A stretch of DNA of 18,243 nucleotides, taken from Myxococcales bacterium. GTDB taxonomy: Bacteria > Myxococcota > Polyangia > Fen-1088. Made by a program: the position numbers and the translations under genes. The stretch is from contig PMCR01000500.1 of NCBI GenBank assembly GCA_003155465.1, positions 1 through 18,243 of the forward strand. Direction: 5' to 3'. Of the stretch, positions 7,510 through 14,903 are shown piece by piece (within the stretch, counting starts at the first letter, position 1; every line of letters begins with the position of its first letter). The notes under the pieces were generated by a model. It was not told the DNA's origin. It did not search any database and saw only the letters and a program-made list of their open reading frames with translations.

Positions 7510-9050
7510 CAAGCGAAGCGAACTGGCTCGGGCCCCGGACGGCGTTGCGCATGGTGGGACGAGCCCTCCGCTCGCGCATGCTGTGGCTGATCCTGTTGCT
7601 GGGACTGGCAGCGACCATGGGCGTCTTGCGGGTGGTCCGCCCGATGTACCGATCCGAGGTCGTGCTTTTCTACCGACCCTCGCCGGGGGCCAGCTTCGTT
7701 TCGACGAGCGAGGGCGAGCCCTCGCGTCAGCTCGCTGCACGGCTCAAGGAAATGCTTTTCACCCGCGAGCGTCTGGTCGGCCTGATCAAGGAGTTTCATC
7801 TCTATCCCGAGCAGGTGAGGCGCACTGGGCTGATAGACGCGGCCGAGGAAATGCGCAGGCATCACCTGAAGTTCGAGTCGAGTGGCGGCGAGACTTTTCG
7901 CATCAGCTTCGAGGAGGAATCTCCCGAGCGGGCGCAAGCGGTCACCGAGCGGGCTGCCGACATGTTGCTGGACGTGCATCGCACTTGGCGTCGGCAGGAT
8001 GTGGTCAAGGCCCAGCAGTTTTTCGATGCACAGAAGCGTGCGGCCGAAGAGGTACTGCGGGCGCGTGAGGCGGAGTTCTCACGGTTTCTCGCCAGTTATC
8101 CCGAGATGGCCCTGGCCATGGGGACTGGTCCGGTGACGCCCGGTGCGCCTCTGCGGGCGGCCAATTCCGAGGCCAAACTCAATTCGCAGGACGGGCTGGT
8201 GTCCCGGCTTGAGGCGCGGGCGTCGCGGCTGCGCGAACGGGGCAGCGAGCCTTCCCGATCGGACAAGCGTGAGGCTCAAGCGGCAAGCGCTGCCGTCGAT
8301 TCCGCCTTGCTGGCCGAACGGGAGGCGGCCCAGGCTGACCTCATCGCAGCCCGGCGCGATCTGGCCCAGAAGCAGAAACAATTCACCGCCGAGTATCCGG
8401 ACGTGCGCCAGGCCAACGACGCCGCAGTTGCCGCGCGTGACCGGCTCCGCAAGATCGAGGATGCCATCGCCGCGGCCAAGAAGGCATCGGCCGCGCCTCC
8501 GCCTGTGCCTGCGCAGCAGGCCGAGGCACCGGCGTCGGCGTCGGCGCCCGATCCGGCCACGCGCCAGCGCCTGTCAGCCATCGAGAAGCAGCTCGTGCAG
8601 GCGCGGGCCAAGATGCTGGAACGCGATCCCAAGCGCCTGCTTGAGCTGGGCACCCAGCTTGCCGAATTGGACCGTCGCGTGTCCGAGGCGCGGGACCGTC
8701 TGGCCGTGATCCAGAGCAAGCAGTTCCAGGCCTCGCTGGAGGCGACGCTGGATCTGCAGGACAAGACCGGCGAGCTGGTGGTGGTCGACCCCGCTTTTCT
8801 GCCCGCCCGAGCCGAGCGCTACGGCCACCTGAAGATGGGCGCCATTGGGGCCGTCGCCACCTTGGCGCTGGCTTTCGTCCTGTCCCTGGGCCTGGTATTT
8901 TTCGACGATCGTCTGCGCGCCGGGTTTGATCTTGCGCGCCTGCGCCTGCCACCGCTGCTGGCCGAGGTGCCGCGCGAGTCGCGCCGGGATCGCCGGCCGG
9001 TGCGCCGGCAGGTGGTGGACAAGACCAAGGTGATTCGGAGGCCGCTATGA
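7506..9050 (+). CDS. Wzz/Wzc-type polysaccharide copolymerase-like membrane protein 2 (GNVR-like)
   Basis: The product is 514 aa and starts at GTG 7506 inside the previous stop (GTGA overlap). TM1 is at about residues 25-41 and TM2 at about 445-466. Between them lies a long exported region with strong coiled-coil character, for example LIAARRDLAQKQKQF and IEKQLVQARAKMLERD. A Pro/Ala/Ser-rich break (about 318-350) interrupts it, encoded partly by a short GGCGTC repeat near 8531-8546. Just before TM2, the segment VVVDPAFLPARAERY matches the Pro-rich element that precedes TM2 in Wzz/Wzc proteins. After TM2 the cytoplasmic end LRLPPLLAEVPRES resembles the Wzc linker to its kinase domain and stops in a very basic tail. 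The ATPase that would follow is encoded by the next gene, overlapping by 4 nt (ATGA). It therefore looks like the membrane half of a split Wzc. Its expected role is chain-length control and export gating. Confidence 0.82.
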   Translation: MTSEANWLGPRTALRMVGRALRSRMLWLILLLGLAATMGVLRVVRPMYRSEVVLFYRPSPGASFVSTSEGEPSRQLAARLKEMLFTRERLVGLIKEFHLYPEQVRRTGLIDAAEEMRRHHLKFESSGGETFRISFEEESPERAQAVTERAADMLLDVHRTWRRQDVVKAQQFFDAQKRAAEEVLRAREAEFSRFLASYPEMALAMGTGPVTPGAPLRAANSEAKLNSQDGLVSRLEARASRLRERGSEPSRSDKREAQAASAAVDSALLAEREAAQADLIAARRDLAQKQKQFTAEYPDVRQANDAAVAARDRLRKIEDAIAAAKKASAAPPPVPAQQAEAPASASAPDPATRQRLSAIEKQLVQARAKMLERDPKRLLELGTQLAELDRRVSEARDRLAVIQSKQFQASLEATLDLQDKTGELVVVDPAFLPARAERYGHLKMGAIGAVATLALAFVLSLGLVFFDDRLRAGFDLARLRLPPLLAEVPRESRRDRRPVRRQVVDKTKVIRRPL

Positions 9051-9769
9051 GTGAAGCCCCATCAGCCGTCGGCGTCGAGGCGGGATCCAACCTGTCCGAC
9101 CAGCCCGTGAGACCGGCGGTGGTGGAACGCGCCTGGGTCAGAACCGCAGTGGAAGTCGATCGGCGTGCGGTAATCCTGCGCGCCCCCCTGTCGGACCGTG
9201 CGGCCAGTTTTCGCGTGTTGCGTCACCGGCTGGCTGATCGGGGCGATCCCAAGGTCATCCTCGTCACCAGCGCCAACGACGGTGAGGGCAAGACCACCTG
9301 CGCGCTCAATCTGGCCTGGGCGCTGGCAGAGTCGGGACGGAACCGCGTTTTGCTGCTGGAGGCGAACACCGCGCGGCCGGGAGTGGCCGGGCTCTTGGGT
9401 TTCCTGCCGCCGGGTTGCTTTCTTGAACAGCTGGTCCAGTACCGAGGTGAGCCCGCGCGTCCTTGGACCGTCGCACACATTGGGATCCATGCTCTCGACG
9501 TGCTGGCCGTGCACCAGGGCACTGAGCCGCACTCGCCCATGTACGGGCCCAGCCTGATGGCGGCCATTGCCAGCCTGCGTGCTGCCTATGACTACACCGT
9601 TATCGACACCTCGTCGATATTGACCGGGCTGGATGTGCCGCTGCTGGAAGACGCGGCAGACGGCATTGTGATCGCGGCTCTCGCCCGCCAAACCCGCGGT
9701 CGCGCGCTCCACGCGGCGCTGGAACAGGCGGGGGCTTCGCGGGTCTTGGGCGTGGTGTTGATGGACTAG
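9047..9769 (+). CDS. CpsD/Wzc-like BY-kinase-family ATPase without a tyrosine cluster
   Basis: The product is 240 aa, the size of stand-alone bacterial tyrosine-kinase (BY-kinase) subunits. The order of motifs is right: a Walker A P-loop SANDGEGKTT at residues 75-84 (K82, T83) and a Walker B strand TVIDTSS with D187. Two points argue against an ordinary kinase. The Walker A' strand, normally LLxDADLRRP, reads LLLEANTARP with E105 and N107 in place of the Asp pair. The chain also ends at GVVLMD, with no tyrosine after Y183, so the usual C-terminal autophosphorylation cluster is absent. It should lie in the cytoplasm bound to the linker of one or both copolymerases, as an ATP-driven regulator of assembly. 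Residues 1-45 form a non-conserved leader. The MinD-type ATPase superfamily is certain; kinase activity is not. A convergent hairpin follows the stop. Confidence 0.8.
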   Translation: MSEAPSAVGVEAGSNLSDQPVRPAVVERAWVRTAVEVDRRAVILRAPLSDRAASFRVLRHRLADRGDPKVILVTSANDGEGKTTCALNLAWALAESGRNRVLLLEANTARPGVAGLLGFLPPGCFLEQLVQYRGEPARPWTVAHIGIHALDVLAVHQGTEPHSPMYGPSLMAAIASLRAAYDYTVIDTSSILTGLDVPLLEDAADGIVIAALARQTRGRALHAALEQAGASRVLGVVLMD

Positions 9770-9802
9770 GAGCCTGTTGCGACTAGCCTCCAGGCGTCGC
9801 GC

Positions 9803-9833
9803 GGCTCGCTCACGCAGCCGCATGAGCGAAGCC
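9803..9833. terminator. Imperfect hairpin between convergent genes
   Basis: GGCTCGCTCA (9803-9812) pairs with TGAGCGAAGCC (9823-9833), with one bulged base and a 10-nt loop. It lies in the 90-bp gap between the ATPase stop (+) and the flippase stop (-), the expected place for a shared terminator. No clear U-tract follows; on the plus strand the next bases are ATTCACACCACTAAAA. Confidence 0.4.
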
Positions 9834-9859
9834 ATTCACACCACTAAAACGACGGGCTG

Positions 9860-11374
9860 CTAGCCATCCGCATCCCTCGCCTGCAGCTTTGTTTCTAGGA
9901 CTGAACTCCTTACTCGATGCCGACCTTCCCGCAGCCGACTCAGTGAGGAAAAGAGTTCAGCCACCTGGGCGGGAGCCACGAGAAGGGCCGTGGCCACATA
10001 GGCGACGGCGCCAAGCGCCACCTCAGAGGCCAGCAGCCCAATCGAGTGGTGCGCGTGAGAAAGTCCAGGAAGATGACGGAAAGCCAGGATAGCCGCCGTC
10101 ATTCCGGCGCAGGCCAGCAGAACCCGCGCCAAGCCCCCGAGAGTTCGCATGACCGGAACGCCATCCATACGGCCCACGTAAATGAGGGCCAACAGCGCAT
10201 AGGTACCTCCCGCCAATCCCGGCGCGACGGCTGCCCAGATCATGCCCATGCGACCCAGGGAGGCGATGAGGAGCAGAAGCAAGACCATGTGGGTTGTGTG
10301 GAAGACCAGCACGGCCCGCGGGCGCCCACACGCCTTGAGGTAGGCCAGCACCGTCGAGCCCATGGGATACACCACGCCCAGCACCGCCAACGCGGTCAGC
10401 AGCGGCGCCATGGGCTGCCACCTGGGATTGAACAACGTGGCCACCAGCATGTGGGCTTCCACACCTAGGCCAATGGCCAGGGGAAAGACCAGCAGGGCGA
10501 CGAGCGGCAGGGCGCGCGCCAGGGCCTGCTGGCGCATCCCGGGCGCCAGTCGCGCGAATGAAGGCAGAAGCACGTCAGCCAGTGACTCGCCGACGTTGTC
10601 GGCTGGGATCTGCGCCAGATTGTAGGCGAGGGAATACAGCCCCATTGCGCTGGGCCCGAACATTACGGCCACGACCAGGTTGCCCCACTTGGTCGCGGCA
10701 AAGGCCGCCAAGCTCCCGAGCTGCAAGGGAAGCGCAAACCCTAGGATCGACAAGACCTGCGCGCGTTTGAGCGGCCCCCAGCGCAACCACGCGCGCGGAT
10801 CCACGCCAGAAGAGAAGATGGCCAGACGGAAAAGCGAACGCACCAGATTCGCCGCCACGATCGCCTGACCTCCCCAACCCCGCGCCGCGAGCCCCAGCGC
10901 CACCGTAGTAAACGCGACTTCGGCCCCACTTGAGCCGAGCGCCACGCGCCGGAAGCGCAACTCGCGGTTGAGGATGCGCTCGGGAATCTCGGAGATACGC
11001 AGGATGGCGAGAGCAGCCACCATGCCTGGGAGAAAGGCGACGGCGCCAGGGGCGTTCACCAGGTGGCACAACGGCTGACCAAAAAACAGAACTAGTAATG
11101 AGACAACCGCGACGGTGCCGGCGCTCAATGCGGTCACATGGAACCCGGCCACCGGTCCGGCCGATGGATGGGCGACTACGTACTGCCCAAAGCCGGCGGA
11201 GGTGGCCACTTGACTGGTCAGAACCAGCACCCACGCAACCCCGACCTCGCCCACCACGTCCGGGTTCAAGTAGCGCGTGAGCATGAGCGTCCCCGCCGCG
11301 CCTATCACGCGGCCACCAAGCCCTGCGCCCACATGCCACATCGCGCTTCCGACCGCCCGAGAGGTCAGGGACAC
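9860..11374 (-). CDS. Wzx-like polysaccharide flippase (MOP superfamily)
   Basis: The product is 504 aa, very hydrophobic, with about 12-14 predicted membrane helices, matching the size and topology of Wzx/RfbX-type translocases. The N-terminal segment SAMWHVGAGLGGRVIGAAGTLMLTRYLNP is 29 residues with the family's typical opening: an amphipathic helix, a Gly-rich first TM and a TRYL-P turn. Later features agree: RILNRELRFRR in the loop after TM4, GLYSLAYNLAQIPADNVGESL mid-protein and RWQPMAPLLTALA near TM9. The expected function is flipping undecaprenyl-linked repeat units across the inner membrane, feeding the copolymerase system encoded in the convergent operon. The start is GTG 11374, preceded 7 nt upstream by a good GGAGG (complement of 11382-11386) that lies inside the phosphopantetheinyl transferase gene. 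The two genes overlap by 10 bp and are probably co-transcribed. The long hydrophilic C-terminus is not conserved. Confidence 0.88.
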   Translation of the reverse strand: MSLTSRAVGSAMWHVGAGLGGRVIGAAGTLMLTRYLNPDVVGEVGVAWVLVLTSQVATSAGFGQYVVAHPSAGPVAGFHVTALSAGTVAVVSLLVLFFGQPLCHLVNAPGAVAFLPGMVAALAILRISEIPERILNRELRFRRVALGSSGAEVAFTTVALGLAARGWGGQAIVAANLVRSLFRLAIFSSGVDPRAWLRWGPLKRAQVLSILGFALPLQLGSLAAFAATKWGNLVVAVMFGPSAMGLYSLAYNLAQIPADNVGESLADVLLPSFARLAPGMRQQALARALPLVALLVFPLAIGLGVEAHMLVATLFNPRWQPMAPLLTALAVLGVVYPMGSTVLAYLKACGRPRAVLVFHTTHMVLLLLLIASLGRMGMIWAAVAPGLAGGTYALLALIYVGRMDGVPVMRTLGGLARVLLACAGMTAAILAFRHLPGLSHAHHSIGLLASEVALGAVAYVATALLVAPAQVAELFSSLSRLREGRHRVRSSVLETKLQARDADG

Positions 11375-12066
11375 GCTGGTTCCTCCATCCAGGTCGTCGC
11401 GCTCAACACCATGCCGTCGCGTATCGCGTAGCGCCCGGACAAGTGCGAGGGCGAGCCATAGCGGCTGGGCAGCGCCACGTCGAACGAGCCATGCTCAGGG
11501 TCAAATCGCGCTCCTATGTCTCGGAATTCGAGAAACCTGTGCTTCGTCGGGAAGAGGCACTTGTAGGCGCTCTTCTTGGCGCAGAAGAAGAGCCGGTCCC
11601 AGGGCATGCCGTCGCTTTGCCTGCTGGCCAGCCATGTGCACTCTTCCCCGGAGCAGACCACCCCTGTCAGTTCCTCGGGCAGTGACGCGGCCTGCTCGCT
11701 GTCGAGGCCAATGCCCAAGATGGCACCGGAGCCGCTGGCGGGCAGAGTCCGCGCAACCGCAGCAGCGCAGAAGCCCTGACAATGGGTGATCGAGCCTACG
11801 TAACCGAAGGGCCACACGGGATCACGGAAACGGCCCACCGGGATTGTAGCACGGGGTCCACCCAGGAGGGCCAACGCCTGACGGGCGCAACAGCGGCCCA
11901 TCGCGAATTCGTGCCGGCGCGCAGGAGTTGCGCGCGCTATCGCCTGCAATTCTTCGGGAAACAGCTCCCCACCGCCCGCCAAATCACGACGAGTGACCAA
12001 AACCACCCCCTCGGGGAAGAGCTGTTCCTGGCTTCGTTCCGGAATCGTGTTCAGCGCGGCAGCCAC
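11365..12066 (-). CDS. Sfp/EntD-type 4'-phosphopantetheinyl transferase
   Basis: The product is 233 aa from GTG 12066, a usual length for this family. Motifs in order: RRHEFAMGRCCAR at residues 50-62 (CoA-binding side), FGYVGSITHCQGFCAAA around residues 87-103 (the conserved P.G..GS.SH element, with H95), GIGLDSE with D122 and E124 as Mg2+ ligands, and FFCAKKSAYK at residues 160-169. The enzyme moves phosphopantetheine from CoA to carrier-protein domains of polyketide, non-ribosomal peptide or fatty acid synthases. No carrier protein or synthase is encoded in this window. In the last motif the usual Lys-Glu (AKEA/AKES) is Lys164-Lys165, so the third metal-binding Glu known in Sfp (Glu151) is replaced; activity is therefore uncertain. 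The frame is open to TTG 12168, but only 12066 and 12069 have a Shine-Dalgarno sequence. The flippase gene overlaps the 3' end. Confidence 0.78.
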   Translation of the reverse strand: MAAALNTIPERSQEQLFPEGVVLVTRRDLAGGGELFPEELQAIARATPARRHEFAMGRCCARQALALLGGPRATIPVGRFRDPVWPFGYVGSITHCQGFCAAAVARTLPASGSGAILGIGLDSEQAASLPEELTGVVCSGEECTWLASRQSDGMPWDRLFFCAKKSAYKCLFPTKHRFLEFRDIGARFDPEHGSFDVALPSRYGSPSHLSGRYAIRDGMVLSATTWMEEPACP

Positions 12067-12073
12067 CACAACA

Positions 12074-12078
12074 CCTTG
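12074..12078 (-). promoter_or_regulatory. Ribosome binding site CAAGG for the phosphopantetheinyl transferase
   Basis: On the minus strand, CAAGG (complement of 12074-12078) precedes two consecutive GTG codons at 12069 and 12066, with 7 nt to the second. The far upstream TTG at 12168 has no such site and would add a non-conserved 34-residue leader. Confidence 0.45.
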
Positions 12079-12222
12079 ACTAAGCAGAATCGGGGCCAGG
12101 TTTGCGCGGGCTGGGCGGGACGCACGAATTGCGCATTTTCCGCAAGCATCCCGTAATCCATGGCGCAAGTTCGTTGGCCAAATCGTGGCGTACGGCTTGC
12201 ATGGGATGTGAGCGCGCTCGGC

Positions 12223-12272
12223 CGCATTGGTCCTTTGCGACTGATGCTATGGCGCGACGGTTGACCAATGCG
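12223..12272. promoter_or_regulatory. 10-bp perfect inverted repeat in the divergent promoter region
   Basis: CGCATTGGTC at 12223-12232 and GACCAATGCG at 12263-12272 are perfect inverted copies separated by 30 bp. They lie between the phosphopantetheinyl transferase/flippase pair (-) and the phosphatase gene (+). The right arm covers the upstream ATG at 12268 and ends 16 bp before the preferred start ATG 12289. Position and symmetry suggest an operator for a dimeric regulator, with half-sites about four helical turns apart (40 bp centre to centre). An mRNA stem-loop that affects the phosphatase leader is an alternative. No cognate regulator is recognisable here. Confidence 0.45.
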
Positions 12273-12273
12273 C

Positions 12274-12278
12274 GAGGA
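12274..12278 (+). promoter_or_regulatory. Ribosome binding site GAGGA for the phosphatase
   Basis: GAGGA ends 10 nt before ATG 12289. This favours 12289 over the in-frame ATG 12268, which lies inside the inverted repeat and has no Shine-Dalgarno sequence. Confidence 0.5.
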
Positions 12279-12288
12279 ACAAACACCC

Positions 12289-13974
12289 ATGAGGCAAGCG
12301 ACAGAAGTTGCGGTGGCGGTTGAGCCGAAGCCGGTGCCCACCATAACCATACGGTGGCCCGAGGCCACGGCACGGGCAGGGGCATCCAAGCGTCGCATCA
12401 TCTTGTGTGGAGACGGAGAGAGAGACGTCTTGTTTGGAGATAATTGTGTTTGCCCGCGACACGCGGAGATCGTCGCGCGGGAGGGTGAGTTCTTCATTGT
12501 TGCCAGAACCGACGACGAACCCCTCTCGGTGAACGGCACGCCGGTGCTCGGCGAGGCACGCCTGCGCGAGCACGACGTAGTCAGGGTGGGTGACAGCGAG
12601 ATTCGCTTCCGCTTGGCCCCGCCGGACGAGCCAGATCCCGTCGAGGTGCTGGGTCCCATCCTGCGCCGGCCCACACCGGGCAAAGGCACGCGCGTGGCAG
12701 TGGACCGCATCATCAGCGTCGCTGATTTCGTTTCGCAAAGCCGCGCCATGCGCGTGCTGTCGCACGCAACCGCCAGCCTGCTCGTCCATCACCCGTTCCC
12801 TGTGCTCTTCGATCGCATCCTCGATCTGGTGTTCGAGGCGGTGCCAGCCGATTTTGCCGCCATCATGCTGCTCGACAGCGAAACCCGCGAGCCAGTGCTG
12901 AAGGCCGGTCGCGATCGGCTAAGCCGGCCAGTCGAGCAGCGGATCAGCAATGCGGTGGTGCACAAGGTTATCGAGGGACGGGTGGCGGTGATGGCGGGCG
13001 ATGTCTTCGAGGACATGAACCTGCGGCCGCAACCCAGTCTGGTGGCTGATGCCGTCCGTCGGGTGATCTGCGTCCCACTGTGGGTGTCGACCCGGCATGG
13101 CGAACCGGTGCGCGTAATCGGCGTGCTCTACGCCAGTGCGCGGCTCGATCGCGCGCCCTTTCGCGAAGCCGACCTCGAGATCCTGACTGTTCTGGCCAAT
13201 ACGGCGGCTGCCAAGATCGAAACCGCCTGGCTGCTGGAGGCGGGCATGGAACAGCGGCGGATGAAGCAAGAGCTTCGCGTGGCGGCCGAGATCCAGGCAA
13301 ACCTCCTGCCGCACACTCCGGCGCGTGTCCCGGGCTATGATCTGGCGGGTCGAACCCAATCGAGCGAAGCGGTGGGTGGCGATTTCTATGACCTCGCCTA
13401 TGACGGCAGCCTGCTGCACCTGGCGCTGGGGGACGTCGCCGGCAAGGGCGTGGGCGCGGCAATGCTGATGGTCGAGCTGCGTTCTACGGTGCGCGCCAAC
13501 TGGCAGCGCGGGCCGCTGGCCGAAGCCGCGACTCGCATCAATGGCCACTTCCATCTCAACATTCCGGCTGATCGATACGCGACGTTCTTTCTCGGCCGGC
13601 TGTCCCCGGACAGCGGCCGGCTCACCTACGTGAATGCGGGCCACAACCGGCCACTGTTGGTGGGCGCCGACGGTCACTGTGAGACGCTGGGCGAAGGGGG
13701 CACGGCGTTCGGTGCCTTTGCCAACTCGGGCTACGACGAGGCCCAGGTGTCGATGCAACCGAACGACACGCTGGTGGTCTACTCCGACGGCATCAGCGAC
13801 GCCTGGCCCGAACCCGGGATGGCCGACCGCGAGCTGACCGAGCTCGTCCGCAAGGTGGGCCCCAGCGGCGCGGACAAGATACAGGACGCTATCTTCGAAG
13901 CCGCAGACCGCCGCATCACGGACCTGCCACGCGACGACCGGACGCTGGTTGTCGTGCGCCGGTTGGCGGCATAG
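12289..13974 (+). CDS. FHA-GAF-SpoIIE/RsbU-type PP2C serine phosphatase
   Basis: The product is 561 aa from ATG 12289. Residues about 18-109 are an FHA-like domain (PRHAEI around H58, SVNGTPV at 80-86). About 150-310 are a GAF sensor domain, including HPFPVLFDRILDLVFEAV, VICVPLW and LEILTVLANTAAAKIE. A short coiled linker (ELRVAAEIQANLLP) leads to a PP2C domain with all expected metal-binding motifs: VGGDFYD (D365), GDVAGKG (D382), YVNAGHNRPLL, YSDGISDA (D500) and RDDRTLV (D549, D550). PP2C enzymes of this SpoIIE/RsbU branch remove phosphate from the serine of STAS antagonists, so its natural partner here would be the protein at 6178-6477. The GAF and FHA domains suggest activation by a small ligand or by phosphoprotein binding. 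The FHA phosphothreonine-binding positions look altered. No membrane segment is seen. Confidence 0.9.
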   Translation: MRQATEVAVAVEPKPVPTITIRWPEATARAGASKRRIILCGDGERDVLFGDNCVCPRHAEIVAREGEFFIVARTDDEPLSVNGTPVLGEARLREHDVVRVGDSEIRFRLAPPDEPDPVEVLGPILRRPTPGKGTRVAVDRIISVADFVSQSRAMRVLSHATASLLVHHPFPVLFDRILDLVFEAVPADFAAIMLLDSETREPVLKAGRDRLSRPVEQRISNAVVHKVIEGRVAVMAGDVFEDMNLRPQPSLVADAVRRVICVPLWVSTRHGEPVRVIGVLYASARLDRAPFREADLEILTVLANTAAAKIETAWLLEAGMEQRRMKQELRVAAEIQANLLPHTPARVPGYDLAGRTQSSEAVGGDFYDLAYDGSLLHLALGDVAGKGVGAAMLMVELRSTVRANWQRGPLAEAATRINGHFHLNIPADRYATFFLGRLSPDSGRLTYVNAGHNRPLLVGADGHCETLGEGGTAFGAFANSGYDEAQVSMQPNDTLVVYSDGISDAWPEPGMADRELTELVRKVGPSGADKIQDAIFEAADRRITDLPRDDRTLVVVRRLAA

Positions 13975-14009
13975 CCAAGTCTTCTGCGTTGTCAGGATTG
14001 CAGCGTCGC

Positions 14010-14882
14010 ATGTTGGGACCAAACACATCGGGAAAAAGCACGGACTCGCCAGTCGCCGAGCGTGCTGGCTCGCTCCGCTTCGTTGCGCTGCTTGTTTTCA
14101 CTGGTGCTTGTGCGCAGGCGAGTTTTGTCCCTGTCACGAACGATGCCGGGGACCCCGGGAAGACCGAGAGCGCCGGGGACTCCGGCCCTCCACCAGAGGT
14201 AAGCATGACTTGCACTGCGCCGAGACTGGACTGTTCAGGAAATGGCCCGACAGGCACATGCGATCCGGTCTGCCAGACCGGTAACTGCGATTGGTGCAAC
14301 CAGAAGTGCACCTGGGCACTCGCTGGCGGCAGCGCCCAGCCAACCTGTGCCAGCGAAGGCCAGAAGACTCTCTTTCAGGCATGCACAGTGACCTTTTCCG
14401 GCTCTCCCCAGCAATTCGATGATTGCGTCGCAGGGAGCACTTGCCTCGCGCCCACTATTGGGGACGAGTTCACGTACTGCTTCAGCCTCTGTCGCACGCA
14501 AGCGGATTGCCTTTCCGGGGTGGGCTGTGGCCAGCGCAAGCTCTCACCGGCAGGCGGTTGGGTCGGTGTATGTGATCCTCCCTACGACCAGTGCGGGGTG
14601 GATGGAAAATGTTGCGATCCCCTGGGCGGCAGCGGCTGCGACACGGATCGGGTTTGCCTCCTGGTCTCCCCTGACGGCGACTCAGGGCACAGCCGTACCG
14701 TCTGTGAGTTCGCGTACGGGAACGGAAGGGATTCATCGCCTTGCAACTCTGCGCGCGACTGCCTACTGGAGAACAGCTGTGTGAACGGCTCTTGCAAGCA
14801 GGTGTGCGACAGCACCAATCCTTGTCCTAACCACGGGACCTGCACGCCCTTTGGCAGTGAGTATGGCTATTGCCCGAACTGA
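14010..14882 (+). CDS. Small Cys-rich putative lipoprotein
   Basis: The product is 290 aa from ATG 14010. Residues 22-34 (LRFVALLVFTGAC) form a short hydrophobic stretch ending in a permissive lipobox with C34, preceded by an unusually long N-terminal region. After a short Asp/Gly/Pro linker, the rest is rich in regularly spaced cysteines: TCDPVCQTGNCDWCNQKC, QCGVDGKCCDPL, CLLENSCVNGSCKQVC and NPCPNHGTC. These are patterns of disulfide-bonded, EGF-like or dickkopf-like small modules common in myxobacterial surface proteins. It is probably exported and anchored in a membrane. The function is unknown. It starts 35 nt after the phosphatase stop, and the next Cys-rich gene starts 21 nt after it. 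A TTG at 13989 and an AGGA 12 nt before ATG 14010 leave the start uncertain. Confidence 0.7.
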   Translation: MLGPNTSGKSTDSPVAERAGSLRFVALLVFTGACAQASFVPVTNDAGDPGKTESAGDSGPPPEVSMTCTAPRLDCSGNGPTGTCDPVCQTGNCDWCNQKCTWALAGGSAQPTCASEGQKTLFQACTVTFSGSPQQFDDCVAGSTCLAPTIGDEFTYCFSLCRTQADCLSGVGCGQRKLSPAGGWVGVCDPPYDQCGVDGKCCDPLGGSGCDTDRVCLLVSPDGDSGHSRTVCEFAYGNGRDSSPCNSARDCLLENSCVNGSCKQVCDSTNPCPNHGTCTPFGSEYGYCPN

Positions 14883-14892
14883 CTTCATAGGT

Positions 14893-14898
14893 GGAGGG
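14893..14898 (+). promoter_or_regulatory. Ribosome binding site GGAGGG for the large Cys-rich lipoprotein
   Basis: GGAGGG lies 5 nt before ATG 14904, directly after the previous stop. It sets the start of the long open frame that continues to the window's end. Confidence 0.75.
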
Positions 14899-14903
14899 AT
14901 CCA

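Noticed and set aside
12067..12168. N-terminal extension of the phosphopantetheinyl transferase from TTG 12168
   Set aside because: There is no ribosome binding site, and the extra 34 residues match nothing in the family. The GTG codons at 12069/12066 have one.
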